This document shows, one piece after another, positions 7,751 through 16,954 of a stretch of 64,000 bases of DNA. The first letter of the stretch is position 1. Each line of letters begins with the position of its first letter. A program made the position numbers and the translations under genes. Source of the DNA: Lentzea jiangxiensis. Its GTDB lineage: Bacteria; Actinomycetota; Actinomycetes; Mycobacteriales; Pseudonocardiaceae. The stretch spans positions 86,417-150,416 of the forward strand of contig NZ_FNIX01000018.1 in the NCBI RefSeq assembly GCF_900104175.1, written 5' to 3'. Under the pieces are notes generated by a model. It was given only the letters and a program-made list of their open reading frames with translations, ran no database searches and was not told where the DNA came from.

Positions 7751-9081
7751 CTCGGCACCGCCTTGGCCGCGGGCACGTCGACGACCGTGGGAACCGTGAC
7801 GACCGAGTAGTCCCGTTCGACCTGGATCCACACGAGGTACTTGCCCGGCAACGGGAACGAGTAGGTGAACGGCACGTCCGGCCCGTACGCGGCGACGCTC
7901 TCGTCGGGCTTGTCCGGCATGCCCGGGACCGGCGGGATCATCGAGTGCACGTGCGCCCAGACCGGGGCGTCCACGGGGCTCCCGGTGACCGGGCCGACGA
8001 CGATCATGTGGCCGAGCATCCCCAGCCACGGCTGCAGGTCCCGTTCGCCGAACCTCGCCGTGATGGTGCTCGGCCTGCCCGCCTCGCGGATCTCGGCCGA
8101 GGTCTCGGCCTTGCCGTCGTTCGGGGTGGCCGGGGCGGTGCCCGCGACGGCGACGCTCGACCGCAGCAGCTGCACTCCCCCGCCTCGCCGGGCGATCTCC
8201 GCGGCGACGGCGTGCTCGCCCTGTTCCGGGTCGCGCAGGCGGGCCCGGTACTCGCCGGGTGCCGTGCGGATCGGGTGCAGGTGGCGCAGGTGCCCGGTCG
8301 GCGACACGACGACGAGGTGGACGAACGCGCTGTCGTGCACCAGCAGGTCGTCCACCGGCCGCCCCGACGACGCGTCGGTGAGGCCGAGTACGAGCTCGTT
8401 GCCCTCCATGCGCGGCAGCATGGTCACGGGCGGCCGCGAGAAGTCCGTTGTGGACGTTCGCTCGTACGGGTTCATCACGGTGTCGAACGTCGGGTCCAGC
8501 TGTGTTCCGGGCGCCGCCACCGGTGGAATGGCGGGCGCCAGCATCGCCGCCGTCACGCCGACCGCCACGGCGGCCACCACGCCCGCGGACGGAACCAGGG
8601 CGAGGCCGGGTCTTCCCAGCACCGCCAGCAGCAGGGCCGCGAGCAGCAACACCCCGGCCGCGATGAACCCGCCGTAGGTCGCGTTCTCCCACGGCGACGA
8701 CACGAGTGCCGGCACGACGAACGGGATGGTCGCCTCGTCGACCGCCAGCTCCCACGGGCCGGGCCGGTCCACGTGCACCACGCCGGAGTGGAATCCCGGC
8801 GTGGCACCGAGGACGACCTTCGCCGTGCTGCTCGGCGCGCCCGCCGCGCGCAGCGTCAGCGTCAGCTCACCCGGCGGTGTCCCGGCGTGCGTCACCACGT
8901 CGACGTGCACGGGACCGGGCACCTCCGCGACCCGCCGGATGATCACCGTGAGGTCGCGGTCGCCGAGGCTCTGCGCGACGTGGAGGTCGGCGCCGGACTG
9001 GACGCCGTCGGCCAGCGCGGGGGCCGCGATCCCCAGGACCGCCCCCAGCACCAGCATCAAGATCACGACACGTCGTTTCAT
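7747..9081 (-). CDS. Exported multi-domain membrane protein, possible metal-handling protein
   Basis: A 444-residue protein and the first gene of a four-gene operon. Residues 1-25 are a signal peptide (MLVLGAVLGIAAPALA). A beta-rich domain follows (to about 130), then two transmembrane helices (about 137-158 and 160-185), then a long extracytoplasmic region. That region contains HLRHLHPI, LGMLGHMIVVGP and VWAHVHSMIPPVPGMPD, spaced His and Met residues of the type that can bind copper. No enzyme family is recognised. It starts about 135 bases from the divergent histidine kinase gene, which may regulate it. Confidence 0.6.
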   Translation of the reverse strand: MKRRVVILMLVLGAVLGIAAPALADGVQSGADLHVAQSLGDRDLTVIIRRVAEVPGPVHVDVVTHAGTPPGELTLTLRAAGAPSSTAKVVLGATPGFHSGVVHVDRPGPWELAVDEATIPFVVPALVSSPWENATYGGFIAAGVLLLAALLLAVLGRPGLALVPSAGVVAAVAVGVTAAMLAPAIPPVAAPGTQLDPTFDTVMNPYERTSTTDFSRPPVTMLPRMEGNELVLGLTDASSGRPVDDLLVHDSAFVHLVVVSPTGHLRHLHPIRTAPGEYRARLRDPEQGEHAVAAEIARRGGGVQLLRSSVAVAGTAPATPNDGKAETSAEIREAGRPSTITARFGERDLQPWLGMLGHMIVVGPVTGSPVDAPVWAHVHSMIPPVPGMPDKPDESVAAYGPDVPFTYSFPLPGKYLVWIQVERDYSVVTVPTVVDVPAAKAVPR

Positions 9082-9216
9082 CGCGACCGAACGTAGCGAT
9101 CATGGCCGGTGCGCCGCGTCACTGCCCAGTCGGAAGTCCCCTCCCCCGTGCGGGGGATCTCCGACCCCTGCTCAGCGGGAGGACCCCGGGGACGGCATGC
9201 GGCAGGATTGCGGCCG

Positions 9217-10356
9217 ATGGATCTGATCAAGCTGCCCCTCAGGCACCAGTCGTGGCTGGTCGCCGCCGTGTGCATGGTCGTGGACGGCGGCTTCGTGCTG
9301 CTCGGCTGCGAACCGGTCCCGCCGATGCTCCTGGTGCTCGCGATGACCCTCGCCGTGGACGCGATGCTTGCCGGTCCCGCCCGGTTGTCGGGGTGGGTGG
9401 CGCTGGCGCAGGCGGTCGTTCCCGTGGTCGTGCTCGTCTTCGTGGACCGGGGGCTCGATGCCAACGAGGCGGGCCTGCTGATCGCCGGCTACCGCGCGGG
9501 GGCGTGGCTGCGCGGCACACCGGCGTGGGCGTCGCTGGGTGTGCTCTCGGCAGGTCTGATGGTCTGCATGTTCGCCACCGACCACGGCGTGCTGACCGCG
9601 GTGCTCGTCGCGGGCAAGGGCGCGGTGCTGCCGTGGCTCGTCGGCCGCTACACCACGGCCCGCCGCGCGTACCTCGCCGAGCTGGAGAAGCGGTCGGCGA
9701 TGGCGGAGAAGGACGCGAAAGCCGCCGTCACCAAGGCGATCACCGAGGAACGCAGTGCGATAGCCCGCGACCTGCACGACGTGATCATCCACCACGTCAG
9801 CGCGATCGGCCTGCACGCGGGCGCCGCCCGGCTCGGCCTGCCGGAGGGCAACCCGCGGCTGACGAACTCGCTGCTGGCGGTGGAGACGTCCAGCCGCGCG
9901 GCGATGGTGGACCTGCGGCACCTGCTCGACCTGCTGCACGGCGACAAGTCCGAGGGTGCGCGGCAACCGGGGCTCGACAACCTCGACGAACTGCTCGACG
10001 GCGTCCGCGCGGCGGGCACCCCGGCCCGGCTCGAGGTGCGCGGGCACCGCCGCGACGTGCCGGAGTCGGTGGACGTCACGGTCTACCGGATCATCCAGGA
10101 GATGCTGACGAACGCCCTGCGCCACGGCGACGCGTCCGGCGTGACGGTGACGCTGGCGTACGAGCCGGACTCGCTCACCGTCTCGGCGGAGAACACGGCG
10201 GGCCGCGGCGACGACTCGGGCTCGGTGCGCCGCGGCCTCGTCGGCATCCGCAACCGCGCGGCCATGTTCGCGGGCACCACCCGGTCCGGTCTCGAACCGG
10301 ACGGCCGGACCTGGCGCACCGTCGTCACGTTCCCCCTGGAGGCATCATGTCCCTGA
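9217..10356 (+). CDS. Two-component sensor histidine kinase (NarL-partner type)
   Basis: A 379-residue kinase of the HisKA_3 class. Four to five transmembrane helices occupy about residues 10-145. A coiled coil with the phospho-acceptor motif ERSAIARDLHDVIIHHVSAI (His near residue 187) follows. The HATPase_c domain has an N box with QEMLTNALRHG and a G2-like RRGLVGIRNR; the G1 region is weak. The stop overlaps the response-regulator start by 10 bases, so the two form a pair. I chose the ATG at 9217 because the first membrane helix starts just after it. It is divergent from the exported-protein operon. Confidence 0.88.
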   Translation: MDLIKLPLRHQSWLVAAVCMVVDGGFVLLGCEPVPPMLLVLAMTLAVDAMLAGPARLSGWVALAQAVVPVVVLVFVDRGLDANEAGLLIAGYRAGAWLRGTPAWASLGVLSAGLMVCMFATDHGVLTAVLVAGKGAVLPWLVGRYTTARRAYLAELEKRSAMAEKDAKAAVTKAITEERSAIARDLHDVIIHHVSAIGLHAGAARLGLPEGNPRLTNSLLAVETSSRAAMVDLRHLLDLLHGDKSEGARQPGLDNLDELLDGVRAAGTPARLEVRGHRRDVPESVDVTVYRIIQEMLTNALRHGDASGVTVTLAYEPDSLTVSAENTAGRGDDSGSVRRGLVGIRNRAAMFAGTTRSGLEPDGRTWRTVVTFPLEASCP

Positions 10357-11006
10357 CGGTGCTGCTCGCCGACGACCACGCGATGCTGCGCTCCGGCATG
10401 CGCGCGATCTTCGACACGCAGCCCGACCTGGAGTGCGTGGCGGAGGTCGGTGACGGCCGCGCCGCCGTGGCCGAGGTCGCGCGGCTGCGCCCGGACGTGG
10501 CCGTGCTCGACATCCGCATGCCGAAGCTGGACGGCCTGGGCGCCACCGAGATGATCCTGGCCGACCCGGCGAACCGCACGAAGGTCCTGCTGCTCACCAC
10601 CTACGACACCGACGAGTACGTCTACCGCGCGCTCAAGGCGGGTGCCAGCGGCTTCCTGCTGAAGTCGTTGCCGCCCGAGGAGCTGATCTCCGCCGTCCGC
10701 GTGGCGGCCCGCGGCGACGCGCTGATCGACCCGTCCGTGACGCAGCGCCTGATCGCCCGGTTCGCCGTCAGCCTGGCGCCCGCGCCGACGCCACCGGAGC
10801 TCGACCTGCTGACCGCACGCGAACGGGAGGTCCTGCAGCTGGTCGCGGCGGCCTGCAGCAACGCCGAGATCGCCGCGCTGCTGCACGTCGGCGACGAGAC
10901 GGTGAAGACGCACGTCTCGCGGGTGCTCGCGAAGCTGGGGTTGCGGGACCGGGTGCACGCCGTGGCGTACGCGCACGTCAACGGGCTGGTGCAGACCCGC
11001 CGCTGA
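10347..11006 (+). CDS. LuxR/NarL-family response regulator
   Basis: A 219-residue regulator partnered with the preceding kinase. The receiver domain (1-120) has acidic pocket DDH, phospho-acceptor Asp in VAVLDIRMP, the switch Thr in LLTTYDTDEY and Lys in FLLKSLPP. The C-terminal LuxR helix-turn-helix (about 148-210) shows LTAREREVLQLV, SNAEIAALLHVGDETVKTHVSRVLAKL. It should bind DNA when phosphorylated. Its 3' end lies 8 bases from the convergent lipoprotein gene. Confidence 0.92.
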   Translation: MSLTVLLADDHAMLRSGMRAIFDTQPDLECVAEVGDGRAAVAEVARLRPDVAVLDIRMPKLDGLGATEMILADPANRTKVLLLTTYDTDEYVYRALKAGASGFLLKSLPPEELISAVRVAARGDALIDPSVTQRLIARFAVSLAPAPTPPELDLLTAREREVLQLVAAACSNAEIAALLHVGDETVKTHVSRVLAKLGLRDRVHAVAYAHVNGLVQTRR

Positions 11007-11014
11007 CGCGCGGT

Positions 11015-11650
11015 TCAGCTCTCCCAGGTGATGGGCGTCTTGAGGTAGGCGTCGCCGCGGTTGTACTCGGCGGCGGCCACCTTCGAGCCGTCGGGCGCGG
11101 CGCTCAGCACACAGGTCTCGTAGGACGCGCCGGCCGTGCTGAACGTCTTCGGCGCGCTCTGGGAGTCGCAGTTCGGCGTGTCGCCGGAGATGATCACGCC
11201 GGTGCCCTTGCCGTCGGCGCCGACGCCGCGCAGCGAGACCGAGGTGTGGCTCAGGTCGCTGCCGCTCAGGTTCTCGACCTTGACCCTCAGGTAGAACGGC
11301 GTGATGTTCTTGGCCTTGTCGCCGAACTTCGCGAGGTCCTCCTTCGGCGCGGCCTCGATCGCGCTGACGGTGATCGCGATCGTGCCGGTCTTGCCGGCGG
11401 AGTCGTACGGGACGACGGCGCGGGCGCCGACCTTGAGCTTCGAGCCGGGGGCCGTGACGTCGCCGCCGGCGGGGACGTCCGGGGCCTGCGAGGACTTCGC
11501 GGTGCTCTTCTGGGTGCTGGTCGCGGCCGTGGAGGTCGTCGTGCCGGGGGCGGGAACCGCCTGGCCGCCCGTTTCGGAGCCGCAGGCCGACAGGAGCAGG
11601 CCCGCCGTCGCGACGGCGGCGGTGAGCAGGGGGCCTCGGGCGTGCGTCAC
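11015..11650 (-). CDS. Secreted lipoprotein, DUF4352-like
   Basis: A 211-residue lipoprotein. The signal peptide ends in a lipobox (LLSAC-GS) with the lipidated Cys at about residue 23. A Thr/Ser/Ala-rich linker follows, then a beta-sandwich domain of about 140 residues with KVGARAVVPYD, PFYLRVKVENLSG and two Cys likely to form a disulfide (DTPNCDS and YETCVLS). The domain resembles DUF4352-type immunoglobulin-like folds common in actinobacterial lipoproteins. Its function is unknown. It stands alone between two regulatory units. Confidence 0.75.
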   Translation of the reverse strand: MTHARGPLLTAAVATAGLLLSACGSETGGQAVPAPGTTTSTAATSTQKSTAKSSQAPDVPAGGDVTAPGSKLKVGARAVVPYDSAGKTGTIAITVSAIEAAPKEDLAKFGDKAKNITPFYLRVKVENLSGSDLSHTSVSLRGVGADGKGTGVIISGDTPNCDSQSAPKTFSTAGASYETCVLSAAPDGSKVAAAEYNRGDAYLKTPITWES

Positions 11651-11742
11651 TGCGGGACTCCTCGGACTGCGGAACCTGGGTTGCCCTGGAGGCTAGGCCG
11701 GATGCGGCAGTGGCGGTATCGGTCGTTCGCACCACACGCCGC

Positions 11743-12387
11743 TCAGAGGTCGTCGAGGCCGATCAGCCCGTCCTGGATGGCCCGCGCCACCAGCGCCGCC
11801 TTGGTGGGCGCCTGCCGGCCGATCGCCGCGTACTTCACCCTGATCCGCTCCAGGTGGGAGTTCACCGTGCTGAGCGTGATGTTGAGGCGTTGCGCCACGA
11901 ACTCCTTCGACTCGGACTGGAACCACTCGACGAGCACCTCGGTCTCGCGCGGTGACAGCGCGGGCCTCGTCTCCGACCTGTCCCCCGCCAGCGCGCCCGC
12001 GAGCGCCGGAGGAGTGTAGGACTGCCCCTTCGCCGCCGCCTTGACCGCGCCGACGAGGTGGTCGGCGCCCTCGGCCTTGGTCAGGTAGCTGAGCGCCCCC
12101 AGCTCCAGGCACTGCAGCACTATCTCGTCGTCGGCGCGCATCGAGTAGACGACGACCTTGCGCCCGTCCTCGACGAGCTTGCGCAGTGCGGACGTGGCGG
12201 GTGCGACGCCGCCGAGGTGCAGGTCGAGGACGACGACGTCGGCCGTGGCACCGGGGCCGGTCCACGCCACCCCGGGGTCCTCGCCGCTCGCCACGAGTTC
12301 GACGTCCTCTGTGGACAGCCAGTGCGCGACCCCCGCGCGCACGACGGGGTGGTCGTCGACCACGACCGCCGTCACGTGGTCCGCCAT
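11743..12387 (-). CDS. LuxR-family response regulator
   Basis: A 214-residue response regulator. The receiver domain has acidic pair DDHPVVRAG, phospho-acceptor Asp in VVVLDLHLGG, Ser in VVYSMRADDE and Lys in YLTKAEG. The LuxR-type helix-turn-helix is unusual in its loop (SPRETEVLVEWFQSESKEFVAQRLNITLSTVNSHLERI). It overlaps the preceding sensor-like gene by 16 bases and is the last of three overlapping genes (two sensor proteins, then this regulator). Confidence 0.88.
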   Translation of the reverse strand: MADHVTAVVVDDHPVVRAGVAHWLSTEDVELVASGEDPGVAWTGPGATADVVVLDLHLGGVAPATSALRKLVEDGRKVVVYSMRADDEIVLQCLELGALSYLTKAEGADHLVGAVKAAAKGQSYTPPALAGALAGDRSETRPALSPRETEVLVEWFQSESKEFVAQRLNITLSTVNSHLERIRVKYAAIGRQAPTKAALVARAIQDGLIGLDDL

Positions 12388-13445
12388 CGCGCCTCGCTCC
12401 TCACCAGTCCACTGTGGACACTCGTCTCGACGGTGACCTGCACGGGTTCCCCACCGGCCTCCGGCACCTCCTGCTCCGGAACCTCTTGGGGCGCGTCGGC
12501 CACCACGGCCACCCGCACCTCGGTGGCCGTCCTCAGCACGCTCACCTTCGCACGTCCGCTCGCCACGGCCAGCGCGCGGGCCATCGGAGCGACCAGTTCG
12601 CGGCGCACCTCCGTCGGCACCGGGATGGCGGTGCCGCTGACGGCGAGCGAGACGACGACACCGCGTCGTTCGGCCACGTCCACACAGGCCGTCAACTCGT
12701 GCAGCAACGGGTCGGGCACGTCGTCGTTCTCCGCGAACAACCTGCGCAGCTGCACCGCCGCCACCGAGCACCGCAGGCGCGTCGCCCGGTCGGTGACGTC
12801 GACCTCCTCGTCGGCGAGGTCCGCGAGCAACGGCAGCAGCGCGCCCAGCTGCCCCTCGAACCCGGCCCTGAGGTCCTGTTCGCGTTGGAGGGCCAGGGCT
12901 TCGCGGGTGCGGGCGGCGTCGTGCTCGGCCGCGGCGCCGGCGGCGAGGCGGGCGTCGCGCAGGAGCACGCGCGTGATCACCAGGACGCCGAGCTGGAAGC
13001 TCGTGCCGCTGAGGATGACCACCCCGGCCGTGCCGACGTCGCCGTTGCCGGCGTGTGCGAACCACGCGACGCTGAAGCAGACGTGTGCGCCGAGCGCCGA
13101 GACGAGCACCACGGGCCGTTCGACCAGTACGAGGAGCAGGTACCAGCCCACGAGCCCGAACGCCCAGTCCGCCGGCTCGAACGACGCTGCGGGCGGAAGA
13201 CCGGTCGTGGCCAGCACCGACGCGGTGAGGACCACCGCGCCGAGCCACGGCGGGACCTTCGCGCGGGCCGCTCCCACGTAGCCGGCGACGACTCCCAGCA
13301 CGCCGGTGAGCAGGCCGTACGCGATCCACGCGGCGGGGCCGTGCGGGTGGCCGACCAGCGGCGGGAGGGTGAGGACCAGCTGGACGGCGAAGACGACGAC
13401 CAGCAGGACGCGCCGGGTGGTGGCGAACACGGCGAGGTCAGCCAT
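12372..13445 (-). CDS. Sensor-kinase-like membrane protein lacking kinase motifs
   Basis: A 357-residue protein with five to six transmembrane helices in its first about 160 residues, then a coiled coil (about 165-195) and a histidine-kinase-like C-terminal half. No convincing phospho-acceptor His box or N/G1/G2 ATP-binding motifs are visible: TEVRRELVAPMARALAVASG sits where an N box would be, without the Asn. It lies between a real kinase (8-base overlap upstream) and the response regulator (16-base overlap downstream). It is probably a pseudokinase sensor that heterodimerises with the upstream kinase. That role is inferred from order and overlap. Confidence 0.65.
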   Translation of the reverse strand: MADLAVFATTRRVLLVVVFAVQLVLTLPPLVGHPHGPAAWIAYGLLTGVLGVVAGYVGAARAKVPPWLGAVVLTASVLATTGLPPAASFEPADWAFGLVGWYLLLVLVERPVVLVSALGAHVCFSVAWFAHAGNGDVGTAGVVILSGTSFQLGVLVITRVLLRDARLAAGAAAEHDAARTREALALQREQDLRAGFEGQLGALLPLLADLADEEVDVTDRATRLRCSVAAVQLRRLFAENDDVPDPLLHELTACVDVAERRGVVVSLAVSGTAIPVPTEVRRELVAPMARALAVASGRAKVSVLRTATEVRVAVVADAPQEVPEQEVPEAGGEPVQVTVETSVHSGLVRSEARWRTT

Positions 13446-14475
13446 CGGCGGGCCACTCCAGCCGCGCCGTCGTGCCGCCGCCCGGCTCGGACTCGACCGC
13501 GGCCGTGCCGCCCACCGCCTCCATCCGCCCGACGACCGACCCGCGCACCCCGCGCCGGTGACCGGGCACCTCGCCGGGGGCGAACCCCCGGCCGTCGTCG
13601 GAGATCACGACGACCGCTCCGCTCCCGGCCCTCTCGACGGTCAGCCGGGCGCTCGCCGTGCCCGCGTGGCGTTCGACGTTGGTCAGCAGCTCGCGCGCGG
13701 CCCGCACGAACGCCAGCGCGACCCCGGCGGGCACCGGCACGACCCCGGCCTCCACCCGCACGTCGAGCGCGCTGTCCCGCGCCACCGCCGTGAGCGCGGC
13801 GCCGAGGTCGGCGGTGCCCTGCGCATGACCGCGCTCGGCCAGCACCACGAGGTCGCGGCGAGCCTGGGCGGCCACCACCCGCGGATCACCGCCGTGCACC
13901 GCCATCAGGAACGTCGCCGCGGCCGTGTCGTGCAGCAGGGCCAGGTACTCGCGTTCGCGGCGGCTCCGGTCCAGCGCGACGGCCGCCGCCCGGTTCTGCT
14001 CGGCCGCCCGCTCGCGCAGCACGTCGACCCGGCGGCTCGACCTGCGCAGCAGCTCGTAGGCCACCCGCGCGAGCACCGACTCCAGCACCGCCCGCACCAG
14101 CACGCCCGGCCCGGTCGTCACCACCTGCACGGCGAGCAGGGCCGCCGTCGCCGGCACCGTGACCTTCGGCGGCCACTGCCACTGCCAGGTGATCAGCGTC
14201 GTGGTGAGGACCGTCGGCACCCACTGGCCGGCGTCCGTGCCCAGCAGCAACGACAGCACCACGACCCGCAGGAACGCCACCGGCAGTGCCACGCGCGGCA
14301 GGCGGAAGTCCGCGATCGCGCTCAGGGCGACCACCGCGAACAGCGACCACCCCAGCGGCGAATGGAGCGAGAACGCGCCGAAGAGGCTGATCAGGACGAC
14401 ACCCACGCCGCGGACCGGACCCGCGAGGCGGGACACCGTCGCCAGCAGTCTCGCCTCCAGCAGCACGTCCCGCAT
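13438..14475 (-). CDS. Two-component sensor histidine kinase
   Basis: A 345-residue kinase. About five transmembrane helices lie in residues 20-140. A coiled coil then carries the probable phospho-acceptor LALLHDTAAATFLMA. The HATPase domain has a clear N box (RAARELLTNVERHAG), G1 (ISDDGRGFAPG) and a Gly-rich G2 (HRRGVRGSVVGRMEAVGG). It is the first gene of the three-gene overlapping operon and supplies the ATP-binding motifs that the second gene lacks. Confidence 0.85.
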   Translation of the reverse strand: MRDVLLEARLLATVSRLAGPVRGVGVVLISLFGAFSLHSPLGWSLFAVVALSAIADFRLPRVALPVAFLRVVVLSLLLGTDAGQWVPTVLTTTLITWQWQWPPKVTVPATAALLAVQVVTTGPGVLVRAVLESVLARVAYELLRRSSRRVDVLRERAAEQNRAAAVALDRSRREREYLALLHDTAAATFLMAVHGGDPRVVAAQARRDLVVLAERGHAQGTADLGAALTAVARDSALDVRVEAGVVPVPAGVALAFVRAARELLTNVERHAGTASARLTVERAGSGAVVVISDDGRGFAPGEVPGHRRGVRGSVVGRMEAVGGTAAVESEPGGGTTARLEWPADG

Positions 14476-14613
14476 TCTGCGTCAGGTGGGGGCGAGCCGC
14501 CCGGCCGCCCCCGGTCTCCGGGCCGTCGGCCGCATATCGTCCGCGTATCGAAAAACGCGTACGACCTCGCAACACGCCATCGGCTTCAGTGGACTCCCCG
14601 ACGGAGAACTGGA

Positions 14614-15219
14614 GTGCACGTGCTCAACACCTGGCAGGAGTGGGTCGGTACGGAGACCGGGGTGGTGCTGTCCACGGCCCTGGCGTTACCGGTGGCTGCC
14701 CTGGTGGTTCCTCTCCTGGCTCTGCTGCGGCGGTCCAGAGGCGTCGCACGACCGTGGCGGATCTCGCTGGCCGACGTCGGACTCGTCTACGGAACGCTGC
14801 CGTGGGTGTGGCTGCTCCTGCTCCCCGGCGAGAACGCGGGCAGTCCCGGCAAGCTGAGCCTGGTGCCGCTGAACGACCTGTTCGACCTGGCTGCCAAGGG
14901 TGAGAGGTTCCAGATCATCGGCAACATGCTGGTGTTCGCCGCGCTCGGGTTCTTCGGCCCGCTGCGGTTCGCCGCGCTGCAGTCGGTGTGGCGGGTGCTG
15001 GCGCTCGCGGCGGGCTGCTCCGCGTTCCTGGAGATCACGCAGTTCGCCGCCCGGCTCGACCGGGTGTCCTCTGTGGACGACGTGCTGCTCAACGCCACCG
15101 GCGCCGCCCTGGCCGCGGTGCTCTCCTGGCCGTGGTGGCGCGCGAAGACCCCGAGTACACCGCAGCGGGCCGGCTCACGGCAGGCGGACGACGATGTGCG
15201 GGCGATCCGCGGTGCCTAG
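14614..15219 (+). CDS. VanZ-family membrane protein
   Basis: A 201-residue protein with four to five transmembrane helices. It carries the VanZ hallmarks: a LVPLNDLFDL segment after helix 2, GNMLVFAALGFFGPL, and the signature EITQFAARLDRVSSVDDVLLNATGA. VanZ was first linked to teicoplanin resistance, but most homologues are of unknown function. The GTG at 14614 has GGAG 7 bases upstream. It is followed 9 bases later by a VanRS-type two-component pair, so the three genes may form a cell-envelope response unit. Confidence 0.85.
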   Translation: MHVLNTWQEWVGTETGVVLSTALALPVAALVVPLLALLRRSRGVARPWRISLADVGLVYGTLPWVWLLLLPGENAGSPGKLSLVPLNDLFDLAAKGERFQIIGNMLVFAALGFFGPLRFAALQSVWRVLALAAGCSAFLEITQFAARLDRVSSVDDVLLNATGAALAAVLSWPWWRAKTPSTPQRAGSRQADDDVRAIRGA

Positions 15220-15228
15220 GCTGGCCGC

Positions 15229-15888
15229 ATGCGCGTGCTGATCGTGGAGGACGAGCCGCACCTGGCCGAGGCCGTCCGGGACGGGCTGCGGCTGGAGGCG
15301 ATCGCCGCGGACGTCGCCGGGGACGGGGACACGGCCCTGGAGCTGCTGTCCGTGCACTCCTACGACGTGGCGGTGCTCGACCGCGACATCCCGGGGCCGT
15401 CCGGGGACGAGGTGGCGCGGCGGATCGTGGCCTCGGGCAGCGGGATGCCGATCCTCATGCTCACGGCGGCGGACCGGATCGACGACAAGGCGTCCGGGTT
15501 CGGCCTGGGCGCCGACGACTACCTGACCAAGCCGTTCGAGCTGCGGGAGCTCGTGCTGCGGCTCAGGGCGCTGCACCGCAGGCGCGCCCACGCGCGGCCA
15601 CCGGTGACCGAGATCGCCGGTCTGCGGCTCGACCCGTTCCGGCGGGAGGTGTTCCGCGACGGGCGGTACGTCGCGCTCACCCGCAAGCAGTTCGCGGTGC
15701 TCGAGGTCCTCGTCGGCGCGCAGGGCGGGGTGGTCAGCGCCGAGGAGCTGCTGGAGCGGGCTTGGGACGAGAACGCCGACCCGTTCACCAACGCCGTCCG
15801 CATCACCGTCTCGGCCCTGCGCAAGCGGCTCGGCGAACCGTGGCTCATCGCGACCGTGCCGGGCGTCGGGTACCGCATCGATGCCTAG
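15229..15888 (+). CDS. OmpR-family response regulator
   Basis: A 219-residue regulator. The receiver has VEDEPHLAE (acidic pocket), an Asp in VAVLDRDIPGPSGDE, Thr in LMLTAADR and Lys in YLTKPFELRELVLRL. The winged helix (about 125-219) shows LTRKQFAVLEVL, ELLERAWDENADPFTNAVRI and the C-terminal TVPGVGYRID. It resembles the VanR/CseB class of envelope-stress regulators. Its last 8 bases overlap the kinase start, a normal regulator-kinase pair. Confidence 0.92.
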   Translation: MRVLIVEDEPHLAEAVRDGLRLEAIAADVAGDGDTALELLSVHSYDVAVLDRDIPGPSGDEVARRIVASGSGMPILMLTAADRIDDKASGFGLGADDYLTKPFELRELVLRLRALHRRRAHARPPVTEIAGLRLDPFRREVFRDGRYVALTRKQFAVLEVLVGAQGGVVSAEELLERAWDENADPFTNAVRITVSALRKRLGEPWLIATVPGVGYRIDA

Positions 15889-16954
15889 GACCCCGGGGCT
15901 CAGCGCCCGGCTGAAGTTCACGCTCAGCTACGCGGGCATCGTCATCGTGTCCGGCGCCGTGCTGCTGGCCGTGGCGTGGTGGTACCTGCTGCGGTACGTA
16001 CCGGACAACGACCAGGGGCTGCTCGGCATCAGCCCGAACCGCTACCTGCTCTCGCGCGTCTTCGGCAGGGCCGCGGCCTGGGCGATGCTGTTCCTGGTGG
16101 CGTTCGGCCTCGTCGGGGGGTGGCTGCTGGCCGGGCGCATGCTCGCACCGCTCACCCAGATCACGGACGCGGCGCGCAGGGCCGCCGGAGGGTCGCTGTC
16201 GCACCGGATCCGGTTGCCGGGCAGATCCGACGAGTTCCGCGAGCTCGCCGACGTCTTCGACACCATGCTGGAGAAGCTCGAGTCGCACGTCGGCGAGCAA
16301 CGCAGGTTCGCCGCCAACGCCTCCCACGAGCTGCGCACCCCGCTCGCGATCTCGCAGTCGCTGCTCGACCTCGCCCGCCAGGACCCGTCGAAGGTCGACG
16401 CCGAGCTCCTCGACCGCCTCCACGCGGCGAGCCGGCGGGCGATCGACCTCACCGAGGCCCTGCTGCTGCTCAGCCGTGGCGAGCGAGGCGGCTTCCCCCG
16501 CGAGCCCGTCGACCTCTCCCTGGTCGCCGAGGAGGTCGCGGAGACGCTGCTGCCGTTCGCCGAACGACGGCGGGTCTCCCTCGACGTCACGGGCGACACG
16601 GCCCGGACCACCGGCTCGGCGGAGCTGCTGCAGCGCGTCGTCACGAACCTCGTGCAGAACGCGATCGTGCACAACCTGCCGTCCGGCGGCACCGTCACCG
16701 TCCACACCGAACAGCAGCACCAGGCGTGCGTACTGCGGGTGGAGAACACGGGCCGGTGCCTGCCCGCGGACGTCGTGCAGACGCTCGTCGAACCCTTCCA
16801 GCGCGGCGGCGAACGCATCCGCGCCGACGACCACGCCGGGGTCGGGCTCGGGCTGGCCATCGTGCACAGCGTCGTCCGCGCCCACGACGGCGCGCTGGAC
16901 GTCGTCGCCCGCCCCGGGGGCGGGCTGCGCGTCACGATCCGGCTGCCCGCCTGA
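15881..16954 (+). CDS. Two-component sensor histidine kinase (HAMP, HisKA, HATPase)
   Basis: A 357-residue kinase. Two transmembrane helices (about 13-35 and 67-87) flank a short extracytoplasmic loop of about 30 residues, too small for a separate ligand-binding domain. HAMP (88-145) is followed by HisKA with FAANASHELRTPLAISQSLL (phospho-acceptor His near residue 149). HATPase_c has an N box LVQNAIVHN, G1 LRVENTGR and G2 AGVGLGLAIVHSV. The small sensor loop suggests intramembrane or envelope-stress sensing. Its 3' end overlaps the convergent grpB gene by 23 bases. Confidence 0.92.
   Translation: MPRTPGLSARLKFTLSYAGIVIVSGAVLLAVAWWYLLRYVPDNDQGLLGISPNRYLLSRVFGRAAAWAMLFLVAFGLVGGWLLAGRMLAPLTQITDAARRAAGGSLSHRIRLPGRSDEFRELADVFDTMLEKLESHVGEQRRFAANASHELRTPLAISQSLLDLARQDPSKVDAELLDRLHAASRRAIDLTEALLLLSRGERGGFPREPVDLSLVAEEVAETLLPFAERRRVSLDVTGDTARTTGSAELLQRVVTNLVQNAIVHNLPSGGTVTVHTEQQHQACVLRVENTGRCLPADVVQTLVEPFQRGGERIRADDHAGVGLGLAIVHSVVRAHDGALDVVARPGGGLRVTIRLPA

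Noticed and set aside
14614..16954. VanZ with a VanRS-like pair as a glycopeptide resistance cluster
   Set aside because: No vanH, vanA or vanX-type genes are present. VanZ proteins are widespread, so resistance is not supported.
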